NCBI GenBank assembly: GCA_936440205.1
Contig: OW387136.1
Location: 28,873,927 to 28,937,926, forward strand
Direction of reading: 5' to 3'
DNA: 64,000 nucleotides
From: Lepidonotus clava
Taxonomy: Eukaryota; Annelida; Polychaeta; Phyllodocida; Polynoidae
Of this stretch, positions 45,287-55,821 are shown piece by piece. Numbering within the stretch: the stretch's first letter is position 1; every line of letters begins with the position of its first letter. A program made the translations under genes and the position numbers. The notes beneath the pieces are model-generated. The model was not told the origin of the DNA. It saw only the letters and a program-made list of their open reading frames with translations, and ran no database searches.

Positions 45287-45706
45287 CTGCAAAACCCATG
45301 TATAATTTGCAAAATAAACATAGAACAATGACTAGTCCTAGAATCTGATACGGTGTGACGGATTGCTAAGTCACGCTAAGCTATATTTATCGTCAATTTA
45401 TGATCTTCGTTTTCAAAATAACCCAGTGCTGCTATTACCTGCATCTTACAAAACAAACCGCTAAGGGCTTAGGGCTTAAGTACTGATTTGAAAAATATCT
45501 TTAGGATTGGTTTAATCATCATTAGTCAAAAAAAGAGAGGATTAATCCAAAAATGGGCGAATTCAGTAAAAGGCACAAAGAAAATGATATCGAATAATCT
45601 TGATTAGGAACAGAAAGGTAGGCGTGTTTACTAGTAGTGATATCAACTCCATCAGAACACGTCATATTAGTGTTGGTATTGTACACAGTGTTGTGCTCTG
45701 ACTGAC

Positions 45707-45822
45707 CTGTCCATAGGGACGTTGAGGCCACACTGGGCCCGCGCCTCCTGCAGCACTATCCGCTTGGACTCCAACACCGTTATACCCTTGGGGAAGATGG
45801 TCTCTAACAACGCTCGCCATGG
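45707..45822 (-). CDS. usp47: USP47 exon
   Basis: Encodes PWRALLETIFPKGITVLESK then RIVLQEARAQCGLNVPMDR. Acceptor GTTACAG, donor GTCAGT. Confidence 0.93.
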
Positions 45823-46253
45823 CTGTAACCGGCAGAGGGGGGAGTTATTCTATAATAGTCTCCAGGTAACATTATATTAATCTACCCATTATTAGAATAA
45901 CTGGTTAGTATCCAAGAATTACATCTTAGTTAGATCTCCATTTTTTCATTCAGGTTGATGGATTCCGACATGTTTTTCGGTTGTTTTTTTTAACTATATT
46001 GACACTTGTATACTGATTTAACAAGAAAAGGAACCGACTCATATTATCTAGATAAAATTTTCCACGGAAAAAATGTAGACTTATGTATCGCATATAAAGA
46101 GTGTACAGATCAAAAAGTAGGTTGAAAGAATATTTACACTATGTGAATAAACGTCATACTTATTTTCTCATGCAAGTAGCCATGTAAACCTTGGAGTATA
46201 TTATGTTTATTATGTTACAGTTTTACATTATGTATTTGGCCGTTCTAACTTAC

Positions 46254-46334
46254 CTCCTGTTCATTAGGCTGCAGCAAATATACTTTTACCCGTTGTTCTC
46301 CTTTCTTCAGTGCTCTCCCCAATTTAACCACGAG
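46254..46334 (-). CDS. usp47: USP47 exon
   Basis: Twenty-seven codons, LVVKLGRALKKGEQRVKVYL then LQPNEQE. LGRALKKGE and RVKVY are identical to human. Donor GTAAGT. Confidence 0.96.
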
Positions 46335-46517
46335 CTGAAATCAAAGTAAGACATATATAGTCCTCAGATTATAATAATTGTTTCCAATTATTCAAAGTTA
46401 TTTGAAACGCCTAGCCATTAAAAAGTGTTTTTTTACAGCCATTACAATGCGTTTCACTTGATGCAACGTTCTCTCTTTGAATACTTGGTGCGTGGTCTAT
46501 GATTCAGCATCCATTAC

Positions 46518-46601
46518 CTTATTGTCATCGCCAAAGGCTGACAATGTATCAGATAGTCGAACGGTCTCAATCTCTTGGTTACTCCCATACACCCTGTACA
46601 C
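46518..46601 (-). CDS. usp47: USP47 exon
   Basis: Twenty-eight codons, [20 protein letters not shown] then SAFGDDNK. Acceptor TTTGCAG, donor GTAATG (weak consensus). Confidence 0.96.
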
Positions 46602-46773
46602 CTGCAAAGAAAACCAACCAACATTTTATTGTTCGGTAATGTGTATTATCAATGGCAATCATTTATCACATGTTTTAATCGAGCGTCCCAAGAATACATT
46701 CATGTTTGGTCAATTATTCCCGCGAGGAAATAGCTGAACAGAAATTATTTTCAATTTCACTGTGAAAGAGTTC

Positions 46774-46840
46774 AATCTAAATAGTTTTCAATTGGACAGA
46801 ATGAAAGAATTTTATCTAAATAGTTTTCAATTGGACAGAA
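46774..46840. repeat. short tandem duplication in a USP47 intron
   Basis: TCTAAATAGTTTTCAATTGG plus ACAGAA occurs twice, 40 bp apart. Confidence 0.7.
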
Positions 46841-47056
46841 CTTATTTCATTTGAAAGTAAAATTTAAATACATTTACATTTCCACTACAATTTTCTGTCG
46901 CGGTATTCAACACTTTCCCATTAATCCTTTCACAAGGACACATTCAAAAAGTAATATAAAGAGTTTTTCTACGTTACTCTCTTGCAACCGGAGTCGCTCT
47001 GTTAGCCAGGCACGCACCAGTTTATGTTATATCTATATCTAAGTAACTTGACCTAC

Positions 47057-47148
47057 CCGAAAGTAATCGGATGATGCACACACGTATGGCTCGAGCTCCT
47101 TTTTGAAGGCTCCAAATGTGATTCGTTTGTCCACGTAAACAGTCAAGT
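47057..47148 (-). CDS. usp47: USP47 exon (start of ubiquitin-like region)
   Basis: Encodes (N)LTVYVDKRITFGAFKKELEP then YVCASSDYFR. Human: VHVDKRITLAAFKQHLEP. Acceptor CCTCAG, donor GTAGGT. Confidence 0.95.
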
Positions 47149-49343
47149 CTGAGGAACAATAAAGCACGGACATCACATTAGCGTGCTTAGGTAAAAACAA
47201 ACTCACACAATACATTGTCCAATTAAGCACCGTCTTCGAGAGTATGCAGTGGCAAAACTTGCTCCATCAGGTATTCATTGGAAACAGACTGTGCGGTAGT
47301 CGATGGCAGAATGAATGAAATGTTGGCAAGCAAATGTGAAAGAGAAAATAAATACGTTTCAAACTAACATGTTGGCCAGAAAACTCTCTGAGAAAAATCC
47401 AATTTTGCAACTGTTGATCAATTTTACGGTGGTAAATCGTGGGCTATTTGCAACTGGATGAAGCTACTTCAGCCTAGGGCAAATCTTCTGGGGTAAATCG
47501 AATAGTTGTAGGCTATCTTGTACAGGCGTCAACTGGCTATGGCTATATAAACACTTCTTCGCACATCATTTTCTCCCCTTTTTATCTTTTTATTTTGTTC
47601 TTCACACATCATTGATATTTTTCAGTTATTTTGGTATAATAAGCCCATTCCAAACTGGGTATATCTGAGGATGGGACAAGTATTGGACAAAATATCTGTA
47701 TAAGCCACCCTTGTTTCCTAGATTTGGGTTTACTGAAATAAGCAAAAATTATATTTTCCTATATCCCCAAGTAATGCTAAAATATTATGATTTTTTTTAC
47801 ATTTTATCAATTGAAAGATTTGCAGGTTTGTCAGCCAATCAAAATGCTGTATTTCTGGGCAATATCGGGTTGGACATTAAATGTTGGGCTGATGGGCTTT
47901 ACCATTAGTTTCTATGGGAAAGGGTAAATATAATACCCCGGTAATATAAAACTGCATTTTACATATTTTTGGGGTAGTATGCCAACCAAATTGCTTTGAT
48001 TAATTTTGTATTATACACCTGTATTGAGGATATAAACATGGACGCAATTTTGAAAATGTTTCATGGTAAACTTTGATGTTGGTGTAAACTGGGATGGGCT
48101 CATTTTACGGCTCTGACGAAATTACTCTCAGATGACTGAATCGTTTCTTCTACTTGAACTTACTTGTCAGAACGATACTGCGGGTATAAAGACACTATTG
48201 TGTTCAGTAAGGGTCTGATTGGATGGGTTGTGAATGTATTATATGAAAGATTACAGCCAACTTTCATAACCTATTGGGGAATTCGTGCACGGAGAATGGT
48301 TATCTAATTTGAATGGACTTTACATCCCACTGAAAACATCTCAGAACTGCAGTATTCTCTCTCAGGTAAAAGCTAGATGTTACTGAGAAGATAGAGCATG
48401 GGATTCCTCAGGGTGAAGAACAAATGAATGTGTAGATTTCACAAAAATGTATATTGACAAGATTGGAAGAATACAAAAGTAATAAAACCCACTGGAAATC
48501 ATGTGTTCAGTGTTAAACAAAAATCTCAGTGTAAAACTAGAATATTGTAGCCCCTAAAACCGTGTCTCCACTTGAGCGACGAAGCCACGGCGACGAAGTA
48601 TGTCGCCGGGCGACAGGTGTTAACCCTTTGCTACCACGGCGACCAAGACTATAATTAACCACTAGTCGCCGATGATTGAAAGGGTTAAGTCCGTCGCCGA
48701 GCGACAAACGCGTTTTCGTCGCCCCTTGGAGACACGGCTTTAGATTTTGTGCAAGACATATAGCTAAAGATGTTTTATCGCAGTTTTTTCTGATGTGAAT
48801 GGTCTGGTTTGATACAGAAGCACAAGGCGAGATGCAAGATGTCCTGCCAATAAAATGTTAATGTTAGATAGAATATGTTGGTGTCAAAGGACAGACACAA
48901 GTGAACAAAGACCAAAAGCGGCAACAACAGGGAGAGCGACAGGAGATACATTGATTGATTGAGCGACTGACACACAGACAGGGAAATGAAACGACAAATG
49001 ACTTAGGTAGTGATCTAAAAAGAAAGGGAAGATGAAAGGGAGTAATAAAGGCTTGGGATATGGGATCCCTCGTAAGTCGTTCCCACCATTCGGCGTTGGC
49101 CACCATTTGTCAGGGAAGTAATGAGCACAGAGAAATGTAGCGAGCTGACCTGTTGGCGTGGTCTCTTCTCTATGTCTGACACCCATAACCCCGCCCATAC
49201 CTCGGCCTCCCCAAGTGACCGTCCTCCTTGTTAATACCCCAGGAGGAGGAAGTTCTCTTATGAATAACCAAGCCTCTGCTCGTTATAAATGAGGGAAACC
49301 CGCCCTGCAGGAGTGGTATATAAAGTATCAGTAATCGGCTTAC
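47149..49343. other. USP47 intron with a MITE
   Basis: A 2.2-kb intron. Apart from the foldback MITE at 48554-48743 no feature was recognised. Confidence 0.6.
48554..48743. mobile_element. 190-bp foldback MITE with a nested 69-bp TTAA block
   Basis: The ends CTAAAACCGTGTCTCCA and, on the complement, CTAAAGCCGTGTCTCCA are inverted repeats. The arms are rich in GTCGCC/GGCGAC. In its centre, 48620-48688, TTAACCCTTTGCTACCA and TTGAAAGGGTTAA form a miniature TTAA-bounded inverted repeat with the same CCCTTT start as the two larger piggyBac-like MITEs. Confidence 0.65.
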
Positions 49344-49955
49344 TGCGGTCTCCCGTCTCGGCGTCGATGTTGATGGCGCCCGTGAAGTAACGCCGGTACT
49401 CCTCGTCCTCCTCGGCACGCATGCGCGCCGCGTCCCGATCGTCGTCGTCCTCGTCGTCGTCGTCGGCAGCGGCCGCCGCCGTCGCCGCGTCCAGGTCGTC
49501 GTCCCAGTTCTCCGTGCAGGGGATGACGGGACTTCCTGTCCGCGCTCTGTCTGTAGTACCGCTGCCCCCGGCGCGGGCCTCGTCCGGGGAGGTGGTGGTG
49601 GGCGAGCTGGGGGCAGCCTCCTCCGAGCTGCTCGTCGCCGTGGCTGTGGCCGTAGCCGTCGTCGAGTCGGGCGACGACGGCTGTTTGTTATTACTGAGAC
49701 TGCGGCTGATGGAGTCTGAGATGTAGGCGTGGACGTCTTCCTGTCGGGACGAGTCGCTCAGCGCTGAGCTCCTTAACGGGCCCGAGCTGCTCAGGGCGTC
49801 CTCGGAGACTTTCACTTGGTTGTCCGCTTCCGGTGCGGCCGCCGTGTCACTGTCGGTCTCGTCGATGCCCTCGTCCACGTCGGGCGACTTGTCGCTTAGG
49901 TTGGGTCGCCCGTTGGTTTCCGACGACGACTTGGACTGCGTGCTTGGGCTGTCGG
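49344..49955 (-). CDS. usp47: USP47 acidic linker exon
   Basis: A 612-nt exon (acceptor TTTTTTCAG at 49956, donor A|GTAAGC) encoding the low-complexity linker between the catalytic and ubiquitin-like parts. It starts DSPSTQSKSSSETNGRPNLS. Then come Ser/Glu-rich segments, a Thr-Ala dipeptide run (~12 residues), an Asp/Glu tract (DDDDEDDDDR) and EYRRYFTGAINIDAETGDR. Human has the comparable …SGTDSEYDE…YFKAEP. The repeats come from GAC and GCNACN triplets and are likely length-variable. High GC here makes long spurious antisense frames. Confidence 0.85.
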
Positions 49956-51925
49956 CTGAAAAACAGAAACGAAGTTAGTTTATGTTTCCTCATTAAACCG
50001 AGGCGTTTGATGCGCTGTGTCCACACGTACATATCACATAGACTGAAGGAATTAAAGTATTCATATCTGTTTGAATATTTCATATCAGCCAACACCTATC
50101 AATAGGAGCTAGGTTTTCATCTTTGGCAGTAGGGACATGTGCAACGTACCAAACGCTTGGCAGTTGTCGTATTTCTGATGAACACAACTCTTACATAATA
50201 AATGTCACACAGACTACATTATATGACATTGTCATGGGGAATCATATGTTTTGCACATACTGAATTAACATCTCACTAGTCTACAGAGTGTCATTTTATC
50301 ATTGTGATTTCGGACATAAGGCCTTGTAGTTTGCGTCATTAATCCATTAGATGATTAGTCTCCTTATAAATCTTAGATACAAGTTTTTTTTCTGACCAGC
50401 CTTTGTGCCTTCCTATATCACAAAACACATAGAGGGAATGAGCTGTATAGACCGAGAGAAGAGTCCTGCATAAGAAATGAACCCGAAACAGGCTTTATAG
50501 TGCGTACAGCGGGTGAGCTGATGTTAGTCAGCGGGGACACTCCTGCCTTATCTGGGACTAAACGGGGAACAACTTCTCTGTCCCTGGCGGTACATGCGTC
50601 ACAAGGAGTGTCCGGGAGGAGCCTCTCCGTTCCCATTACTGGTATCGATGGGAATAGAAGGGGTTTCTAAAATCCAATTACTACTGATCTATCTGTTTCC
50701 GAGGACATCAACCCAACCCGCACCGTCTCCCGAGGGGTAATTATCCCCTTTTTTTGTGTGTGGCCAGGCATCGTGGTATTGTGTGATACTGGGTATTCAA
50801 CTTCTACATATCCCCTGGTATCTCTGTGGTAACTTTATCAAAATAGAGACTCCCAATTGGCTTCCATCAGAATTATAATTCAAACGTCATCAGAGCTACC
50901 TAAACAATATTAAGCTAATACATATTATATTACCAAAGGGAATAGGAGATCTTACTTTCAAATTAGTATATCATTCACACATCTTCACGCTATTTGCCAC
51001 AAGCCTCACTAAACAAAAACAATTTAACTTGAGACATATCTATGTTACATTTATAATCATACTGAGTTATCTTAATTTAAATCTCCGGTACACCCTCTCC
51101 TATAAAACAGGCCATAAAACATGTGATGACCATATCACATTCTAAGAAAAACAATTTATTAGTTATCAGGTTCTGTTAAGTAGGAAGCTTCTGTAGTTTA
51201 ATGTAATTTTCTATTTTTTGACCCAGTATACCCGCCCTCTCATATCTACTTATACTGCCTATACTTGATGTTGACGTCATGGGAGCAGCGAGTGAGTGTC
51301 ACCTCTCTTTATTTTTTATCATATACCGTACACATTTGTTTGGCTTCATTTAGATTTCAATAAACATGTGCACAATTCGTCTAAGTCGTCCAAACCTTAA
51401 GGGTACTTTACGTTATATTCCTGAGAGTGACAGGACCTCAGAATAATGACGTCATTACCCGAGAAGTAGGACGGGGGAGACGGCGGGGATTCATTGATCG
51501 GTCCAGATCGGCACCCCGCCATGAAACCCGATCTACGGCCTGCAATCAGGACCAAAGGCAGGCTTATGACAGTATGATGCACCACATGTTGGATAAGTCG
51601 TTCATAAAAGATGGTTATTTATTGAAGAAAGTTTGATATAACAAAAACCATCCTTAAAAATACAAATGTATTTCTGTGGCAACTTATGGCAGGTTATTTC
51701 TAAAAGAGAGTTTGATATCTAAAAAACCAATTGAAGTTTCTCCAATAAACATTCATTTTGTACACGTGTTGACTGTAATAAAGGTTCTAATCGTCATTTC
51801 ATTTTGTAATCTCCATCAAACCATCCCTGTCTCCTTCTGTCATTTCTTAATTCTTACCAGATTTCACCAAATCACCCCATATAAAATGAAATAATCAAAT
51901 AATGAAAAAAGATGACAGTAACATA

Positions 51926-51927
<2 letters not shown>
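49956..51927. other. probable USP47 intron, left part
   Basis: AT-rich, no exon or bounded repeat recognised. Confidence 0.5.
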
Positions 51928-51961
<34 letters not shown>

Positions 51962-52227
51962 GCCGTGTAGCAAACCCGTGCTTTGCCCCAGAGTCGGAAT
52001 ACTGATAGCATACACAGGTTTATCTACTCGCCATAATCACCATTCTTGGTAAGGAACTTTATGAAGGTATATAGAAACGGTGAGTTTGTAGAGAACTTTC
52101 ATGCCAGCCAGCATTACACCATAATCGCCGTCTTATGCCTTGAGATTCAGCGCGCCAAATCACAACTACCATTATCGCACGGCCCCTGGATTGCCCTGCA
52201 GCAACAATCACTGCTTCAGCTACGTAG

Positions 52228-53643
52228 ATGCACAAAGTTTCTAAAATGTCCCTCAGCGTTGAGAGTGCAGAAACTTCTCTGGAAACTGATGCCGAGACTG
52301 CTCAGAGCATCAGAGACAGGCTAGAGAAACTAGAGCTTGGAGACCAAATTGTTGATTTAGCCCTCCAGCAAATGGGCCTTGAGAAATCGCTGGAATTTAC
52401 GCAAGGAGAACTGGACGATCTTAAGAAGGAAAACAAGTTTCTACGATCTTATGTGGAGGAGATGGAAATGGAGGTTAATAGGAACACTTACGCCAGTGAT
52501 AAATTGGCCGTAAATCAAACCAGAATAGAGGGGATTGTTAAACGCAAGAACATTGTAGTGGACGGAATTCGTGAGGTACGTAACGAGGATGTTCATGCAA
52601 CGGTCACAAGTTTATTTGCCGAGATGGGGATCAATCATCCCATGGATTATGACCAAGCATACCGTATCGGCCCCTACAAGGATAGAATCTCACGACCCAT
52701 TCTTATCAGTTTTGTCAAACAGGACGATAGGGATTACATTTTTACATCCAGATCTAACCTTAGAAATTCCGCCACTTTTAAGGATGTGTGGATTTCAGAT
52801 GACGTCACGCCCCAGGCACGCAGAACCAAGACGATCCTACGCCAGGTCGCAAAGGAGGCTCGGGAGAAAGGGGCTCGGTGCACTAGCACTCATCACACAG
52901 TCACAATTGACAACAAGCGATTTTCGGATGGAAACCTACAATCGTTACCAAGTGAATTCAGTTTGGAGGCAATTAAAACAAAAACGTATTGGGATGTAAT
53001 TGCTTACCACTCGGAGCACGCCCCCCTTTCCAACTTGTTCCCCTGTTCCATCAGGGTTGGGAAAAATGAATTCAACTGCGTGGAACAAATCTTCCAATTT
53101 AAAAGGGCCAAGCATCATGGAAAAAACAATCTGATGCATAAAATTCTACTCAGCAGGGACCCTTACGAGATAAGGCAACTTGGACGAGAGTCAGGCTCAT
53201 CAAAGGAGTGGGACGAGAAAGCAGAAGAGGTGATGTATGCAGCTTTAATTAAGAAATTTGAGCAAAACCCGGCACTTCTTGCCAAACTCCTGGCCACTGG
53301 GGATAAAACACTAGCAGAAGCTACGCCAGATAGGCATTGGGCTACTGGGGCACCCCTTAACTCGGGACACATGAAGAGGGGTACTTGGAGTGGTAGAAAT
53401 CGGCAGGGTGTGCTACTGATGAAGGTGAGGGCAGAATTTGTGAAACGAAGTGAACTGGAAAACGCACAATCTCCCGGCGACACAGAAACGGCCCTGGATC
53501 CAAGCCCAGCAACAGTTACCACGACTACGCCACAAGAAGCGGAAAAGGAGGTCACGATCTTCGCGGCCCTAACAACCACTCCACTGACCCAGAAAGCTAA
53601 CCCGGCCCCTGGGAAAAACGCCGGGGACAGCGTAGTGCATTAA
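52228..53643 (+). CDS. LINE B ORF1: coiled coil + RRM-like + NADAR domain
   Basis: 471 codons. Residues ~15-95 are a coiled coil (RDRLEKLELGDQIVDLALQQ … LDDLKKENKFLRSYVEEMEM). Residues ~100-245 form the L1 ORF1p-like RNA-binding core and C-terminal domain (KNIVVDGIREVRNEDVHATV; AYRIGPYKDRISRPILISFV; VWISDDVTPQARRTKTILRQ). Residues ~252-402 are NADAR/YbiA-like: HAPLSNLFPCSI, NCVEQIFQFKRAKHH (conserved Glu), KKFEQNPALLAKLLATGDKT, LAEATPDRHWATGAPL (conserved D..W..G) and GRNRQGVLLMKVR. The motif set is fuller than in LINE A, so an active enzyme is plausible. A Ser/Thr/Pro tail follows. The RNP-coating role follows from LINE biology. The enzymatic role is inferred. Confidence 0.85.
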   Translation: MHKVSKMSLSVESAETSLETDAETAQSIRDRLEKLELGDQIVDLALQQMGLEKSLEFTQGELDDLKKENKFLRSYVEEMEMEVNRNTYASDKLAVNQTRIEGIVKRKNIVVDGIREVRNEDVHATVTSLFAEMGINHPMDYDQAYRIGPYKDRISRPILISFVKQDDRDYIFTSRSNLRNSATFKDVWISDDVTPQARRTKTILRQVAKEAREKGARCTSTHHTVTIDNKRFSDGNLQSLPSEFSLEAIKTKTYWDVIAYHSEHAPLSNLFPCSIRVGKNEFNCVEQIFQFKRAKHHGKNNLMHKILLSRDPYEIRQLGRESGSSKEWDEKAEEVMYAALIKKFEQNPALLAKLLATGDKTLAEATPDRHWATGAPLNSGHMKRGTWSGRNRQGVLLMKVRAEFVKRSELENAQSPGDTETALDPSPATVTTTTPQEAEKEVTIFAALTTTPLTQKANPAPGKNAGDSVVH

Positions 53644-53736
53644 CCAGCGAAAACGGAAGTTGGGAACATGTGAGTACGATAACATCTATTATCATCAGCC
53701 CTAAACAAAGTGAAGCAGCAAGTTGCACATCAAGTA

Positions 53737-53823
53737 GACGTTTTCTGCCGCTGGACATAACTGTAATGTGTTACAATTAAGACGTTTTTGCCGCTGAATA
53801 TAACAGGGATATGTTACAACATA
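53737..53823 (+). repeat. two tandem 44-bp units that end in the SGNH ORF start
   Basis: GACGTTTTCTGCCGCTGGAC…ATGTGTTACAATTAA (53737-53780) is followed by GACGTTTTTGCCGCTGAATA…ATGTTACAACATAA (53781 on). The second copy supplies the ATG of the SGNH ORF; the first copy's ATG is closed by a stop after three further codons. This may matter for reinitiation. Confidence 0.65.
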
Positions 53824-54467
53824 ATTTTGCCATGAAGGTAATTCATGTAGTGTCGGACTCACGTGGCAGAGGATTGGAACAAAAAATAAGAGCCCCTACG
53901 GGGTTCTGTGTACAGGTGCACTCACAAGGCAGTGTTTGTCTACAGGACCTACTACGCAAAGCCAAGGAAGTGGTGACGGAGGAGAACTGTGCAGCTGTTT
54001 ATATCTTTGGTGGGATTTGCTCCATTACCACAAAAGAAGAGGGACTAGTACACCTGCCCTACGATACAATAGAGGACCTCTACTCAACTGTGAAGGAACT
54101 CATTAAATCAGTGTTAACAGCCCTGGATAAGTATGATATTCCAGTAATAATGTGCACTATCATTGGTGTTGATTTACACAGGGCAAATGACCCGAAAGGA
54201 ATTATGGTGAGACATAAAAATAGGCACCCGAAACAGAGTATCATGAATGAGGCAATAGTAAAAATCAATGACTACATCAAAATAATCAACACGGACAGAG
54301 GGTTTGACACACCTGTCACAGCCTCAGCTGTACATAGGAACCACGGACCTGCCATTGGATGGCAACACAGCTACAAAAGACTCCACGATGGAGTGCATCC
54401 CACACTCAAAACATCCCGCTACTGGGCAAAGAGCCTCGAGGACAATTTCAAACAGCTGCTGGACTAG
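53811..54467 (+). CDS. LINE B middle ORF: SGNH/GDSL hydrolase-like protein
   Basis: 218 codons, starting MLQHNFAMKVIHVVSDSRGR. It shows the block order of SGNH hydrolases: SDSRG near residue 15 (GDS-type, Ser nucleophile), a central VYIFGGICSIT (block III-like) and RLHDGVHPTLKTSRYWAKSL near the end (D-x-x-H catalytic pair). Length suits the fold. Esterase domains are known in ORF1 of CR1/L2-type LINEs; here it is a free-standing ORF 167 nt after ORF1. Block II Gly and block III Asn are not obvious, so it may have altered chemistry. LINE A lacks it. Confidence 0.7.
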   Translation: MLQHNFAMKVIHVVSDSRGRGLEQKIRAPTGFCVQVHSQGSVCLQDLLRKAKEVVTEENCAAVYIFGGICSITTKEEGLVHLPYDTIEDLYSTVKELIKSVLTALDKYDIPVIMCTIIGVDLHRANDPKGIMVRHKNRHPKQSIMNEAIVKINDYIKIINTDRGFDTPVTASAVHRNHGPAIGWQHSYKRLHDGVHPTLKTSRYWAKSLEDNFKQLLD

Positions 54468-54551
54468 TTAAGATATTGCATTCTATGTGGAATCCTACAG
54501 CTTGAATATAAAAGACTTATTGTTGAATTGAGATTTATACAACTTCTAAGA

Positions 54552-55821
54552 CCTACCCATAAACCTGATGTTCACGTCAGTTGGGAATACAAGCCACAAA
54601 AGATTAAAGTCTAAATATAGGAATAATCCCTGAACTCTTCTGTTCACAAAAAACGAAATTGCACTCTATATTTTTGCAATGATTATAAACTAGCTTGTAA
54701 TGACAAATAACGAAATTGTACTCTAAAAATCATTTTCGAAATGATTATAAAACTAGCTTATAATGACTGTCAGCCAGAGTGAAGTAAGGATGTATCACAC
54801 ATAGTTGTATATGACACAGATTTTATTGACTGCAGTAAAATAAGGGGAAAATATCTTGAATTACAAAAATTGTTTAGAAGTCACCATGACAATTCTACTA
54901 AATCATTACAAAGGGACTGTAATTTCTAAGTAGGTAAAAACGTATTTGTTTTTTAAACACAGTACAATACAATCCAGCATTAATTACAACCTAGCATTAA
55001 TATTTTGGGAAGTCAACTTTTAAAAAAACTGATATGTAAGAACAGTATTCGGGGTTAATGAAATCAAATGCATGATATACCCTAAATTTACCTTAGCATT
55101 TGCATACTAACATACCTGTTAGATGAATTTAAATAGGTTATTTTTTTGAAATATTGAAATCTCGTCTATGCACCATTAATCTTGTATATATGTGAGGTAA
55201 TATTCAGAAGCTGCAGCTTGATCTTGTACATAGAAGGCGTAGTTTGTTCTTTAACTGGTTACGATGTTATACTTTTATAAGTGAGTGCTCTTTATTGTTT
55301 TTGCAATTAATCTTGACTGTGTAATTGTTGACACTGTATTGTTACTTCTTAATGGAGTGTTGCTTCATTGTTTTTTGCATTCAATCTTGACTATGTGTAT
55401 TTGTAAACCCACTGTTTCATTAAGGAATACATAATTGATATGACCTTGACTTAACCTTCACCATGATAGGTTCGAATTTATAATCAATCTTATTTATGCC
55501 AATTGTATCTTTAACACTCCCCTAAGAGACCCATCACTTGATATGACTGTATGTTATCACAATAGCACATCTACCTCATTTGCAAGTTTAAATCACGCTA
55601 CCCTAGTACTCACCCCCCCCCCACCTCATTCAAATATATTTAGTCCTACCACCTGTAAGCCTGATGTTCACGTCAGCAGGGTGGATTTAACATCCCACTC
55701 ACCTATAAGCCTAATGTTCACGTTAGCCAGATGACCCCCCCCCCCCCCAATTCACCTATAAGCCTAATGTTCACGTCAGCAAGGTGAATACCCCACCTAT
55801 AAGCCTAATGTTCACGTTAGC
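54552..55821 (+). repeat. dispersed/tandem motif in LINE B spacer
   Basis: CCTATAAGCCTAATGTTCAC followed by GTYAGC occurs in four close copies (about 55651, 55700, 55753, 55795), with a fifth, more diverged one at 54552. Copies are often framed by CACC…GGTG so that each could form a small hairpin. Two further tandem pairs lie between: AACGAAATTG.ACTCTA… at about 54652-54767, and GAGTG…TTTTTGCA.T.AATCTTGAC at about 55283-55415. The spacer has no ORF. Confidence 0.7.

Larger units (their letters stand above)
41120..49955 (-). other. usp47: USP47 gene, 3' part (eleven exons, partial)
   Basis: Eleven phase-compatible exons on the minus strand encode the C-terminal ~530 residues of ubiquitin carboxyl-terminal hydrolase 47. 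Landmarks match human USP47 in order: VDKRIT..AFK..LEP, VY.SNQE.E.VRL..TLS.F.DDNK, LGRALKKGE.RVKVY, RKKT.KNPG, EVLD, LSGIP.D.I.FAKG.G.FP, DLDW, RDKTE.L.EL and MTYSPRKEKALKIY. USP47 is a cytosolic deubiquitinase acting in base-excision repair (POLB) and Wnt/adhesion control. This region holds its tandem ubiquitin-like domains. The catalytic domain lies upstream, outside what I can recognise. Confidence 0.95.

Noticed and set aside
49421-49726. 101-codon plus-strand open frame with Ser and Ala/Val runs
   Set aside because: It is antisense to the USP47 linker exon and made only of its triplet repeats.
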